From Kitasatospora sp. SUK 42 (GTDB lineage Bacteria > Actinomycetota > Actinomycetes > Streptomycetales > Streptomycetaceae), in NCBI RefSeq assembly GCF_015776785.2, contig NZ_LFMD02000003.1, positions 800,751-864,750 of the forward strand: a stretch of DNA of 64,000 bases, read 5' to 3'. How positions within the stretch are numbered: position 1 is the stretch's first letter; the number at the start of each line of letters is the position of its first letter. The translations under genes were made by a program, and so were the position numbers. A model generated the notes under the pieces. That model saw only the letters and a program-made list of their open reading frames with translations. It was not told the origin of the DNA and did no database searches. Positions 15,658 to 24,820 of this stretch are shown in pieces.

Positions 15658-18191
15658 CAGGACTCCCCCGCCGGCACGGCCCGGCCGCTGGCCCCGGTCG
15701 CGCCCCGGCTGTAGCGGGGGTGGATCAGGCCCACGCAGGTGTACGGCAGCCCGTCCACCTCCTCCACCGGGACGCCGCGCTGGGCCGCGAGCAGCCGGAC
15801 GTGGTCGAGGTCGGCACCGGCACCGCGTCGGGCCAGCACCCGCCAGGGGACGCGGCGCAGCAGCACCCGGGTGGTCTCGCCGACGCCGGGCTTCACCAGG
15901 TTGACGTTGTCGATCCCGTACTCGGCGCTGATCCGTTCGACGGCGGCCCGACCGGCCCAGTCGGGCGCCCGGTCCGGGTCGGCGGCCAGCCGGTCGGCGG
16001 CCTCAACGGCGAGGGCGCGGACCGGGGCGAAGTGCTCGGCCACGGTGTCCAGGAAGGCCGCCGACACGTCGCCGCCGGCGAGTTCCGCGTAGTACTTGGC
16101 GCCGTGGAAGTCCCCGGGCCCGATCAGCCCGGCCCGCAGCACGGTGCGCGAAACCAGCCCGGACACCGTGGAGTTGAGGCAGGCGGACGGGATCAGGAAG
16201 TCGTCCCGGGTGCCGTACGTGCGCACGCAGCGGCCCGGGTCGGCGAGCACCGCGAGGTCCGGGTCGAAGCCGGTGCCGGCCAGGGCGTCGGCGAGTTCGC
16301 GGGTGATCGCGCCCTTGCCGGTCCAGCCGTCCACGAACACCACGTCGGCGGCCCGGTGGTGGGCCTCCAGGTAGCGCAGGGCGACCGGGTCGATGCCCCG
16401 GCCGCGGACGATCGACACCGCGTAGTGCGGGACGTCCAGGCCGTGGGCGAAGGCCAGCCAGCGGCGGACCAGGATGCCGACCGGCGTCCCGGCCCGGGCC
16501 AGCGAGGCGAGCACCAGCCCGGGGCCGCGCTCGCGCAGCAGCGTCTCGGCGACGGTGCCGACGGCGAGCGCGATCCGGTCGGCGGAGCCGCGCAGTGCCT
16601 GGTGGAACAGCTCCTGGTAATCGGGGCTGGGCTGGTACTCGACCGGCAGCGACTCGGCGTAGTGCGCGCCGCCGTTCTGGACGGCCTCCTCGCGCTCCTC
16701 GGTGGGGGCTTCGAGCCGGACCCCGGAGAGGTCCTTGAGCAGCCAGGCCACCTCCTCGGGCCGGTACGAGGAGAACGCCGGGCCGTACAGCGGGGCGGGC
16801 AGCGCCGGTCGACGGACGGGCGGCACCGGTCGACGGGCGGTCGGCACCGGCCGGTGGGAGGGCAGCACCGCGAGCACCACCCGGTCGGTGACCCGCCGCA
16901 GCTGGTTCAGCAGCGCGTGCTCGCCCCGGTGCAGGGCCGGGGTGTCGGCGACGTCGTCCACCACCAGCACCACGGCGTCGAAGCGCCGGGCAGGGTCGGC
17001 GCCGGGCGCGACGTTGTAGGCGTAGCGCTCGCGCGAGCCGTCGTCCCGCGGGTCGTCGTGGGCGGGGAAGGCCAGCCGGGTGCGGATGGCGTAGCCGGGG
17101 TCGTCCACGGCGAGGACGGGCGAGCGGGTGGTGGTGGAGTAGTGCACCCGACCGTCGCCGAGCCGCTCGGCGAGCGCCCCGGCCAGGCGGAGCGGCGCGT
17201 ACATCAGTTCCTCGCAGCCGAGCACCAGCACCCGTTCCGGCAGCGACTCCGACGCCCGCTCCGGCACCCGCTCCGGAATCCGCGCCGCCGTCCCGCACAG
17301 CGCCTCGGCCAACTGCCCGGCCAGGGAGGGCAGTACGACGTCGAGCCGGGCGCGGTCGCGGGCGGTGAACCCGTGCCGACCGCCGTCCGGCAGCCCGGCG
17401 GGCCAGTCCAGCTCGACCCGGACCAGCGGCGCGGGCGCTCCCTCCGGGGGGAGCGCGGCCGGTGGCGCCGAGGCGATCAGCCGCTCGGCCCGCTCGACGA
17501 CGTCCCCGGGCAGTTCGACGGCGCCGCTCGCGGTGGCCACCACGTCCAGCCGGACGCCGAGTCCGGCGGCGGCCTCGGCGAGCCGGTGCCGGTCGGCGGG
17601 TGCCCGCAGGTCGACGAGGGCGACGACCACGTAGTGGCCGCGCGGGTGGCGGGCGTGCAGGTCGCGGATGGTGTTGAGGACGGTGCGGCCGGTCGAGAGT
17701 TCGTCGTCCACCAGCACCAACGGCCCGTCCCCGGCGAGGAGTTCGGGGTCTGCGGGGAGCAGCAGGTGGGAGGTGGCGTGCGAGTGTTCCTCCTCGAAGC
17801 CGCCGAGCGGGGTCACCCCGGGGACGGGCCGGCGGGTGGAGTGCAGGTACGGGGCGTCGAGGCCGTCGGCGACGCTGTGGCCGAGGCCGGTGGCCGTCTC
17901 CGCGTAGCCGAGCACGACGGCCCGCGCGGCCGCCCCGTCGCCGAGCAGTTCCCTCACCCGGCGGCCGAGTTCGAGCCCGGCGCCGTGCACCACGGCGGGC
18001 CGCTGCGGGACGTGCTTGCCGAGCACGCTGGAGACCAGCAGGTGGGCACGCCGGGGGTTGCCGGAGCGCAGCGCCAGGCCGACGAGTTCGGGCAGGCGCT
18101 CCGACCCGGTCAGTGCTATCCCGGCCCGGTCGGCGACCCAGCGCCCGGTCCACGTCTGTCGTGCTGCGGCTGCGGCTGTCGCTGTCGTCAC
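15657..18191 (-). CDS. Phosphoribosyltransferase / StiP-PELOTA fusion of the Ter module
   Basis: Large two-part protein (844 residues from this start). The N-terminal part (about 40-230) is a type I phosphoribosyltransferase with the PRPP loop LVLVDDELSTGRTVLNT; a TRSP-like region follows (about 310-450, VLGCEELMYAPLRLA). The C-terminal part (about 480-830) resembles the StiP/PRTase_1 plus PELOTA-like domains, with VFVDGWTGKGAITREL and NLVKPGVGETTRVLLRR. These units are often separate genes in Ter clusters. GTG 18191 is preferred (AAGGCGGG upstream); GTG 18248 would add 19 residues. It follows the CitE-like gene and is coupled to the HAD gene. Confidence 0.85.
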   Translation of the reverse strand: MTTATAAAAARQTWTGRWVADRAGIALTGSERLPELVGLALRSGNPRRAHLLVSSVLGKHVPQRPAVVHGAGLELGRRVRELLGDGAAARAVVLGYAETATGLGHSVADGLDAPYLHSTRRPVPGVTPLGGFEEEHSHATSHLLLPADPELLAGDGPLVLVDDELSTGRTVLNTIRDLHARHPRGHYVVVALVDLRAPADRHRLAEAAAGLGVRLDVVATASGAVELPGDVVERAERLIASAPPAALPPEGAPAPLVRVELDWPAGLPDGGRHGFTARDRARLDVVLPSLAGQLAEALCGTAARIPERVPERASESLPERVLVLGCEELMYAPLRLAGALAERLGDGRVHYSTTTRSPVLAVDDPGYAIRTRLAFPAHDDPRDDGSRERYAYNVAPGADPARRFDAVVLVVDDVADTPALHRGEHALLNQLRRVTDRVVLAVLPSHRPVPTARRPVPPVRRPALPAPLYGPAFSSYRPEEVAWLLKDLSGVRLEAPTEEREEAVQNGGAHYAESLPVEYQPSPDYQELFHQALRGSADRIALAVGTVAETLLRERGPGLVLASLARAGTPVGILVRRWLAFAHGLDVPHYAVSIVRGRGIDPVALRYLEAHHRAADVVFVDGWTGKGAITRELADALAGTGFDPDLAVLADPGRCVRTYGTRDDFLIPSACLNSTVSGLVSRTVLRAGLIGPGDFHGAKYYAELAGGDVSAAFLDTVAEHFAPVRALAVEAADRLAADPDRAPDWAGRAAVERISAEYGIDNVNLVKPGVGETTRVLLRRVPWRVLARRGAGADLDHVRLLAAQRGVPVEEVDGLPYTCVGLIHPRYSRGATGASGRAVPAGES

Positions 18192-18296
18192 TACTGGTCC
18201 CGCCTTCGATGGTGCTCGTCGGATCACGTGCTCGGTTCTCAGCCGCACAGCTCGGCTCTCAGCGCTCTCGGCGTGCTCGGCCGCACAGCCCGGTTC

Positions 18297-19490
18297 TCAG
18301 CCGCACAGGCAGGCCGACAGCAGCTCGGCGAAGCTCACGTCCTCCCGGGCCACGCCGAACACCTCCGCCCGCAGCAGCACCCGCTCCGCCCAGGCGCGGT
18401 GCGGCCGGGCCTCGTTCATCTTGTTGGTGTACGCCGAGCGCAGTACCCCGCCGCCGTCCTGCTCCTGCCGGAGGATGTCGCGGGCGTCGCAGTACTCCTC
18501 GTGCGTGACCACCGAGAGGGCGTGCACGGCGGGTACGTGGCTGGGGTGGATGCAGGTCTTGCCCAGCAGCCCGTTGGCCCGGTCGAGTTCGACCTCGCGG
18601 ATCAGCCCGTCCAGGTCGTGTTCGATGATCCGGCGGCGGACCTCCTCGCCGGAGGCCCGGGCCGTCCCGGCGGTCGCGGCGAACGGGGTGCGGCGCAGCT
18701 GCGGCTTGAACATCCGCTCCTGCACCGGGAAGTACTCCCAGACCGGCCCGGTGACGGTGTACCCGGTGCCGTCCGCCCGGCCGAGCACGTTGACCACGTC
18801 CCCGATCACCGCCGCGACCAGCGCCACGTCGTACGCGGTGAGGTCGGGCGAGCGCCGCAGCCCGTACGCGGAGCACAGGTCGGTGACCCCGAGCCGGACG
18901 GCGAGCACCCGCTCGCGGTGCCCGTCGAGCAGTTCGGCGATACCGAAGAGCTGCTCACGTCTGGTCTCCAGGTGGGCGAGTTCGGGCGATTCCAGGACGG
19001 GCATGGCGAACAGCCGCCGCCCGGTCGCGGCCTCGGCGGCGGTGAGTGCGGCCAGGTAGGCGCCGCCGCTCTCCGGGGTGAACTTGGGCAGGACGAAGCC
19101 GCTGAGCAGCGCTCCGGCCGGGCCCAGCCGCTCGGCCAGGTCAAGGATCTGGGAGGCGCTGCGGACTCTGATGAAGAGAAGCGGGTGATCCTGTGTACAG
19201 TCGGTGAAATCGTTGCCCAGGTCAGCCAACTGCTCGACCAGGTTCCGCTCGCCCGCGTCCACCTCGTGGTCGGCGATCGCGTCCTCCAGGCAGAGCACCA
19301 TCGAGACCACGCCCCGACCGGCCTGTTTGCGGATGTCGGCGGCCAGTGCGGGCCTGGTGGCGGGGCTGTAGAGGGTACCGCCGAGCGCGGTGGCGAGCAC
19401 CGCGGGCTCGCTCCGCGCGGTGAACGTCCGCGGCTGCTCCAGGAAGAGCCGGGCGCGGACGTCGTCGGGGAGGTGGCCGAAATGGCGCAA
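18297..19490 (-). CDS. CitE/HpcH-like aldolase-lyase of the Ter module
   Basis: 397-residue TIM-barrel protein of the HpcH/HpaI aldolase and citrate-lyase-beta class, forming or breaking C-C bonds of CoA-thioester or oxo-acid substrates. Visible features are TLYSPATRP, MVLCLEDAIADHEV with acidic metal-binding residues, FIRVRSASQ, FVLPKFTPESG and LLGKTCIHPSHV near the end, the family's typical final motif. TTG 19490 is chosen because GAGGAG lies 6 bases upstream; no ATG fits. It is the first gene of the CitE-PRTase-HAD operon on the minus strand. Lyases of this class occur in the metabolite module of Ter systems. Confidence 0.85.
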   Translation of the reverse strand: MRHFGHLPDDVRARLFLEQPRTFTARSEPAVLATALGGTLYSPATRPALAADIRKQAGRGVVSMVLCLEDAIADHEVDAGERNLVEQLADLGNDFTDCTQDHPLLFIRVRSASQILDLAERLGPAGALLSGFVLPKFTPESGGAYLAALTAAEAATGRRLFAMPVLESPELAHLETRREQLFGIAELLDGHRERVLAVRLGVTDLCSAYGLRRSPDLTAYDVALVAAVIGDVVNVLGRADGTGYTVTGPVWEYFPVQERMFKPQLRRTPFAATAGTARASGEEVRRRIIEHDLDGLIREVELDRANGLLGKTCIHPSHVPAVHALSVVTHEEYCDARDILRQEQDGGGVLRSAYTNKMNEARPHRAWAERVLLRAEVFGVAREDVSFAELLSACLCG

Positions 19491-19829
19491 GGTGCTCTCC
19501 TCGGGGGTGGACGGCCTCCGGCCCGCGGTTTCTCCTGGACGCACCATCGGCGGACTCCCTCCGCCGAGCCCCCGGGGGCCTTTCGAACGCCCATCGTACG
19601 GACGGATTCCGGCCGTTCCCGGCCCCGGGGCACTGAACTCCCGGAACATCCCGGAACACCTCCGGAACGCCCCCCGGAACACCGCCTCACCACCACGCCC
19701 CGCCGGGCCGGTCGCGGTGGCCGCGACGGCAAACCCCGATCCGGCGCAATTCTTGGCAAAGTCCGGCGCGGCCCCGAACGTCCCGGTCACGTTGTCCGAA
19801 GGGGTGGCGAACGGGCAGGATGGTCGGCT

Positions 19830-21017
19830 ATGACGCACGTGATGGCCAAGGGCGCCAACATCGCACTGCCGGCCGCGGCGGTCCGCGCCGTGCTGCGCTG
19901 GAGCGCCACGCCCGGTGCGCCGGACGTGGACGCGTCCGCGCTGCTGCTCGGCGCCAACGGCAAGGTCCGTTCGGACGCCGACTTCGTCTTCTACAACCAG
20001 CCGCGCCACCCCTCCGGCCTGGTGCGCCACCTGCCCAAGCAGCAGACCTCCGGCGGCGCCGAGATCATCGACACCGTCGAGGTCGAACTCGCCAAGCTGC
20101 CCGCCGAGGTGGACCGGGTGGTGCTGGCCGGCTCCTCCGAGGGCGGCCCGTTCCGCGCCGTCCCGGGGCTGCTGCTACTGCTGTTCGACGCCACGACCGG
20201 TGAAGGCGTGCCCCCGGTCGCCGAGTTCGCGATCGCCGACGCCGAGAACGTCACCGCCCTGGTCGCGGGCGAGCTCTACCGGCGCGACGGCGCCTGGAAG
20301 TTCCGGGCGATCGGCCAGGGTTACACCTCCGGGCTGATCGGCCTGGCCACCGACTTCGGCATCACCGTCGACGACGAGGCGGACGCCCCCGAGGCGCAGC
20401 CGTCTGACCCGGCGTCCGCGTCCGCCGCCGCCCCCGCCGGCACGGTCGACCCCCGCGCCACCCCGCACCCGGTCGCGCCCGAGCCCGGCACCTTCACCCT
20501 GGCCCCGGCCGTCCCGCCGACCCAGCCACCGGCACCGGCCCAGCCCCCGACCGCCCCGCTGTCCCAGCCGCCGGCGCCGGCACCGGCCGCCGCCGCGAGC
20601 GGCCCCTCGACGCCGCCGCCCACCGCACCGCCGACCCCGCCCCCGCCGGTGGCCCCGCCCACCATGCCCCCGAACGTCCCGCCGGCCCCGACCGCGCCCC
20701 CGGCCCAGCAGCCGGGCACCGGCTACGGCTACCCCCAGCAGCAGCCCCGGCCCGACAGCGGTTACGGCTACCCGCAGCAGCAGCCCTCGACCGGCTACGA
20801 CCACCCGCAGCCCAACCAGCCGTACCAGCAGCCCCAGCCCCAACCCCAACCCCAGCCGGGCACCGGTTACGGCTACCCCCAGCAGCAGCCCTCGACCGGC
20901 TACGGCTACCCGCAGCCCGGCACCGGCCAGCAGCCGCCCGTCCCCCCGCAGCCCCCGGCGCCGGCCGCCGAGGAGTTCGCCCTGCCCCCGCAGGGCCCGC
21001 AGTTCCAGCCCCACTGA
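19830..21017 (+). CDS. TerD-domain protein with long Pro/Gln/Tyr-rich tail
   Basis: Calcium-binding-type TerD domain in residues about 1-185: MTHVMAKGANIAL, DVDASALLLG, DFVFYNQ, the LPAEVDRVVLAGS strand, [19 protein letters not shown] and TDFGITVDD. The remaining 210 residues are low complexity: a Pro/Ala-rich stretch, then six repeats built on GYGYPQQQP or close variants, ending in FQPH. Such tails suggest flexible interaction or phase-separating behaviour; no membrane segment is present. ATG 19830 has AGGA 9 bases upstream. It diverges from the CitE-like gene across 339 bases, which should hold both promoters. Confidence 0.85.
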   Translation: MTHVMAKGANIALPAAAVRAVLRWSATPGAPDVDASALLLGANGKVRSDADFVFYNQPRHPSGLVRHLPKQQTSGGAEIIDTVEVELAKLPAEVDRVVLAGSSEGGPFRAVPGLLLLLFDATTGEGVPPVAEFAIADAENVTALVAGELYRRDGAWKFRAIGQGYTSGLIGLATDFGITVDDEADAPEAQPSDPASASAAAPAGTVDPRATPHPVAPEPGTFTLAPAVPPTQPPAPAQPPTAPLSQPPAPAPAAAASGPSTPPPTAPPTPPPPVAPPTMPPNVPPAPTAPPAQQPGTGYGYPQQQPRPDSGYGYPQQQPSTGYDHPQPNQPYQQPQPQPQPQPGTGYGYPQQQPSTGYGYPQPGTGQQPPVPPQPPAPAAEEFALPPQGPQFQPH

Positions 21018-21067
21018 CCGCCCGCGCGCCCCGCCGCCCCTGGAAGCCTGCGGGGCCGGCGAGGCCA

Positions 21068-21103
21068 GCGGGTCCGGCGGGTCCGGCGGGTCCGGCGGGT
21101 CCG
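21068..21103. repeat. Four tandem copies of GCGGGTCCG
   Basis: Exact 9-bp repeat, four units, in the 129-base gap between the convergent TerD-tail and TerA-like genes, followed by degenerate GGCGAGGCC units. Likely a simple-sequence tract without known role. Confidence 0.7.
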
Positions 21104-21146
21104 GCGAGGCCAACGAAGCCGGCGAGGCCTGCGGAGCCGCCCCGGG

Positions 21147-21893
21147 TCAGTCGCCCTGCTGGTTCTTGTACCCCCGCTGCCACTGCATCCCGAACCCGTA
21201 CAGCCGGTCGATGTCCGCCTGGAACCCGTTGACGTACCGCACCTCGCGGCGCACCGTCAGCTGGTTGTCCCCCGCGTTCTCGATCAGCACCACCGCGCAG
21301 GAGCGCGCTGCCCGGGCCCGCTCGTCCAGCTTGATCTCGATCCGCGGCCCGGTCTGCGGCACGATCGTCACCACCGCGTGGGTCTGTTCGAAGGCCGGGG
21401 TGCCGTCGTAGATGTAGACGAAGATCAGCAGCCGTTTGAACTTGTCCTTCTTCTCCAGGTTCACGTACATCGTCTCGCCGGACGGCGCCCCGTACTGGTC
21501 GTCGCCGCTGAGCTTGATGTACGGCGCCTCGCGCAGGTCGCCGAAGAGGTTTCCGAGCGGCTGCACCACCCCCCGGCTGCCGTCGGAGAGTTCGTACATG
21601 CAGGCCAGGTCGAGGTCGACGTTCATCGGCTCGCTGTTCTGCGGCGAGTCCGGCTCCTGCGGGCTCAGGATCCGCGTGCTGAAGAAGCGCCGGACGGTGT
21701 CCCGGGTGCTGGGCCGGGTGGCGCCCGAGCGCATGGTCCAGTGCAGGTTGACGTAGAGGTAGCCGGTCGTGGCCGCCGAGCCGGTGATCGCGTGCTGCGG
21801 CGCCGACTTGGTGAGCGTGACCTTGTGCTGAGCGCCGGGGTTGTCGAAGGTGTAGCTCTTCTCCCCGCGCAGGTACTCCCAGATCGAGACCAT
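21147..21893 (-). CDS. TerA-like / TerD-superfamily protein
   Basis: 248-residue TerD-superfamily protein of TerA-like layout. Motifs: an N-terminal VSIWEYLRGEKSYTFDN, NLHWTMR, VDLDLACMYELSDGS (the acidic Ca-binding region), YIKLSGDD, KRLLIFVYIYDGTPAF and the C-terminal RYVNGFQADIDRLYGFGMQW. ATG 21893 has GGGGAGAGGA directly upstream; the frame extends further but with Arg/Val-rich translation of no family character. It is expected in the cytosol, perhaps membrane-associated through other Ter components. It is divergent from the DUF2637 gene. Confidence 0.82.
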   Translation of the reverse strand: MVSIWEYLRGEKSYTFDNPGAQHKVTLTKSAPQHAITGSAATTGYLYVNLHWTMRSGATRPSTRDTVRRFFSTRILSPQEPDSPQNSEPMNVDLDLACMYELSDGSRGVVQPLGNLFGDLREAPYIKLSGDDQYGAPSGETMYVNLEKKDKFKRLLIFVYIYDGTPAFEQTHAVVTIVPQTGPRIEIKLDERARAARSCAVVLIENAGDNQLTVRREVRYVNGFQADIDRLYGFGMQWQRGYKNQQGD

Positions 21894-22302
21894 CGAGTCC
21901 TCTCCCCCTGCCTCCGTCGGGCGATCTGACGATCCGCCGGTCCATGATCGGGCATCGGCCCGGCCGACGGATACCCGAACTCCCACTTCCCTACCCCCGA
22001 CGGGCCGCTCACGCGCACCCTGAAAGCGAACCGGAGCGCGAACCGCAACGCGGGCCGCAACGCGAACCGGAACACGGTCCGGAGGGTCGATTGGCCCTGA
22101 GAAGCCGCCCTCCCGTAACATGCCGCCCCTTCGGACGCGATATCGTCTAGCCGCACAGGTGTCCCGCCCGCCCCTGCGCGGGCGCTGCGGGCATGCCGTG
22201 CGGCGACGAACGAACCGTCAGGCAGTGCCCGCACGGCGGGACCTGACCGCCTGTGTCGCACCGTGAACCCGTCCCCTGCGGAAACCCGAGGCCCGACCCG
22301 CA
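21894..22302. other. Divergent intergenic region between TerA-like and DUF2637 genes
   Basis: 409 bases with no convincing gene. It must contain the promoters of both flanking genes. A run of related GCGAACCGGAGCGCGAACC-type repeats is visible at about 22024-22085, without obvious dyad symmetry. Confidence 0.5.
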
Positions 22303-23424
22303 ATGAACCTGACCTCCATACAGCTGGTCTGGACCGTCGTCGGCGGCGTAGCCCTGCTGTTCGTCGCCATCCTGATGGCGACGCTACGTTTCAAGAGCTC
22401 GAAGAAGGACGAGTCCGGCGACTCCTGGGAGCGCAGCGAGGAGCGCCGCCGCCGCAAGGAGATGATCTACGGCATCTCCTCGTACACGCTGCTGTTCTGC
22501 TGCGCCGGCGTCGCGGCCGCCCTGTCCTTCCACGGCCTGGTGGGCTTCGGCATCGAGAACCTGGGCCTGTCCAACGGCTGGGAGTACCTCGTCCCGTTCG
22601 GCCTGGACGGCGCCGCGATGTTCTGCTCGGTGCTCGCCGTCCGCGAGGCCAGCCACGGTGACGCCGCGCTCGGCTCCCGTCTCCTGGTCTGGGTGTTCGC
22701 GATCGCCTCGGCCTGGTTCAACTGGGTGCACGCCCCGCGCGGCCTGGGCCACGCCGGCGCCCCGCAGTTCTTCTCCGGCATGTCGATCTCGGCGGCGATC
22801 CTGTTCGACCGCGCGCTGAAGCAGACCCGCAAGGCCGCCCTGCGCGAGCAGGGCCTCGTCCCGCGCCCGCTGCCGCAGATCCGCATCGTCCGCTGGCTGC
22901 GCGCCCCGCGCGAGACCTACGCGGCCTGGTCGCTGATGCTGCTGGAGAACGTCCGCAGCCTGGACGAGGCCGTCGAGGAGGTGCGCGAGGAGCGTCAGGC
23001 GAAGCAGGACGCCAAGGTGCGCGCCCGCAGCGCCGACCGCCGCGAGCGGGCCGAGATGAAGGCCATCTCCCGTCAGAGCGGCATGCTCGCCCGGGCCCGC
23101 GGCGGGCGCCAGGTGCCCGCGCTCACGGCTGCCGGAGACGGCCCGACCGCTACGGAGCCTGCCCTAGCCGCCGAGAGCGACCGCACCTCCTCCACCGCCT
23201 CGGACCTCTTCTCCGACTCGCTGCCGCTGGAGCCGTCCGCCCTGGACGCCACGCGCCGCCCGCGTGCCGCCGTCGGTTCGTCCTTCTCCTCCTCGTCCAC
23301 CGGCTCCTCCTCGGCCCGCCGCAGCTCGACCATCGACCTGACGGCCGACGACGACACCCTGTCGATGCCGAAGCTGGACTCGCTGGAGCGCAAGCTGCGC
23401 GCGATCGAGCAGCAGCTCGGCTGA
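22303..23424 (+). CDS. DUF2637 membrane protein with cytoplasmic tail
   Basis: 373 residues. Four hydrophobic segments lie in the N-terminal half: about 7-27, 57-77, 92-110 (VPFGLDGAAMFCSVLAV, the DUF2637 signature) and 127-150. A long charged helix (about 205-265, EEVREERQAKQDAKVRARSADRRERAEMK) and a disordered Ser/Thr-rich tail follow, ending in a short helix (LDSLERKLRAIEQQLG). DUF2637 proteins are common in actinobacteria and include plasmid-spread (Spd)-type relatives; this copy's task is unknown. Placement among Ter genes suggests involvement in the same membrane stress response. A bidirectional terminator follows. Confidence 0.8.
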   Translation: MNLTSIQLVWTVVGGVALLFVAILMATLRFKSSKKDESGDSWERSEERRRRKEMIYGISSYTLLFCCAGVAAALSFHGLVGFGIENLGLSNGWEYLVPFGLDGAAMFCSVLAVREASHGDAALGSRLLVWVFAIASAWFNWVHAPRGLGHAGAPQFFSGMSISAAILFDRALKQTRKAALREQGLVPRPLPQIRIVRWLRAPRETYAAWSLMLLENVRSLDEAVEEVREERQAKQDAKVRARSADRRERAEMKAISRQSGMLARARGGRQVPALTAAGDGPTATEPALAAESDRTSSTASDLFSDSLPLEPSALDATRRPRAAVGSSFSSSSTGSSSARRSSTIDLTADDDTLSMPKLDSLERKLRAIEQQLG

Positions 23425-23530
23425 TCCCCGCCCCGGACAGGGACCGGGCAGGGACCGAAGGACGGCGCCCGAACAGAGGCAGAGCCCGGACAAGGGCAAC
23501 AAGGGCAACAAGGGCAGAGCCCGAACAGAC

Positions 23531-23566
23531 GAACGGCCGCCCCCGGAACCCCGGGGGCGGCCGTTC
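23531..23566. terminator. Bidirectional terminator between DUF2637 and DUF475 genes
   Basis: 16-bp perfect stem (23531-23546 with 23551-23566) and AACC loop in the gap between two convergent genes. Confidence 0.85.
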
Positions 23567-23581
23567 CGCGTACGTGCCCGG

Positions 23582-24673
23582 CTACCTGCTGCCGACCAGC
23601 TCCCGCTCCTCCGCCGCGGCCTCCCGCCGGTTGCGCAGGACGGACGAGCCGAGCGCCAGCCCGATGAAGGCGACGCCGATCAGACCGGTGACGATCTCCG
23701 GGATGTGGTACTTGATCCCGACCAGCAGGATCACCGCCAGCGCCCCGATCGCGTAGTGCGCGCCGTGCTCCAGGTAGACGTAGTCGTCCAGGGTGCCCTT
23801 GCGGACCAGGAAGACGGTCAGCGAGCGGATGTACATCGCGCCGATGCCGAGGCCCAGGGTGATCTGGAAGATGTCGTTGGAGATGGCGAAGGCGCCGACC
23901 ACGCCGTCGAAGGAGAACGAGGCGTCCAGGACCTCCAGGTAGAGGAAGAGGAAGAACGCGGCCTTGCCGGCGACCTGGACGATCGACTTGCCGGACTTCT
24001 CCGCCTCCTCCTCGCGCTCGGCCTCCTCCTCCAGGCCCGACTCGAAGATCGAGGAGAGGCCGCCGACGGCGAGGTAGGTGATCAGGCCGAGGACGCCCGC
24101 GAGCAGCACGGTCTCCGCGTGCTCGGCGGCGAAGAAGCGGGAGGCCACCACCAGCGCGACGAGGGCGACGACGCTGGAGAGGGCGTCCAGCCTGCCCACC
24201 TTCTCCAGCGGGCGCTCCAGCCAGCCCAGCCAGTTGTGCTCCTTCTCGTCGAACACGAAGTCGAGGAAGATCATCAGCAGGAAGACGCCGCCGAAGGCCG
24301 CGATGGCCGGGTTGGCCGCCTCCAGGTACTGGCCGTAGGTGAGGCCGTCGTGGGTCTTGTCGGAGTGCAGCGCGAGGTCGACGACCGTCGCCGGGTTGAG
24401 CTTCGCGGTCAGGCCGACGACCAGGAGCGGGAAGACCAGCCGCATCCCGAAGACGGCGATCAGCACACCGACCGTCAGAAAGATCCTCTGCCAGTACGGG
24501 TTCATCCGCTTCAGCACGGTGGCGTTGACCACCGCGTTGTCGAAGGACAGGGAGATCTCCAGGATGGAGAGGATCAGCACGATGCCGAAGCCTTGGGCCC
24601 CCCAGAGCAGTCCGGCCGCGATCAGGCCGATGGCGGTGATCGCGAACGACCAGCCGAATGTGCGGAGGAACAC
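23582..24673 (-). CDS. DUF475 / TerC-superfamily integral membrane protein
   Basis: 363-residue polytopic membrane protein of the TerC superfamily (DUF475). About eight hydrophobic helices carry the characteristic acidic intramembrane motifs ILEISLSFDNAVVNA (about 36-50) and YLEVLDASFSFDGVVGAF (about 243-260), which resemble the metal-ligand motifs of TerC/MntP-like exporters. A charged loop rich in Glu (about 205-225) separates the halves. GTG 24673 is the start. In Ter systems such proteins are the membrane partners of TerD, possibly handling divalent metal. It lies downstream of the canonical TerD genes on the same strand. Confidence 0.88.
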   Translation of the reverse strand: MFLRTFGWSFAITAIGLIAAGLLWGAQGFGIVLILSILEISLSFDNAVVNATVLKRMNPYWQRIFLTVGVLIAVFGMRLVFPLLVVGLTAKLNPATVVDLALHSDKTHDGLTYGQYLEAANPAIAAFGGVFLLMIFLDFVFDEKEHNWLGWLERPLEKVGRLDALSSVVALVALVVASRFFAAEHAETVLLAGVLGLITYLAVGGLSSIFESGLEEEAEREEEAEKSGKSIVQVAGKAAFFLFLYLEVLDASFSFDGVVGAFAISNDIFQITLGLGIGAMYIRSLTVFLVRKGTLDDYVYLEHGAHYAIGALAVILLVGIKYHIPEIVTGLIGVAFIGLALGSSVLRNRREAAAEERELVGSR

Positions 24674-24820
24674 GGGAGTTGGCTACCTTTCGGGTTCTGG
24701 CCGTGCCGGGGTCGGCCTTGTCCCGAGGCACCCGACCGGGCCCGGCCCGGTCAGGTCACCCCCGCACTGCCCTCTGTTCTCATGATCGTTGGTCGGGTGC
24801 GATAAGTCCGATTTACGCCC

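Noticed and set aside
15720..19829. Very long plus-strand open frame joined to the TerD-tail gene
   Set aside because: It runs antisense to the HAD, PRTase and CitE-like genes, which have clear motifs. Only the part from 19830 has TerD similarity and a ribosome-binding site.
21068..21103. CRISPR-like array
   Set aside because: Units are only 9 bp, contiguous and without spacers, and no cas gene is present.
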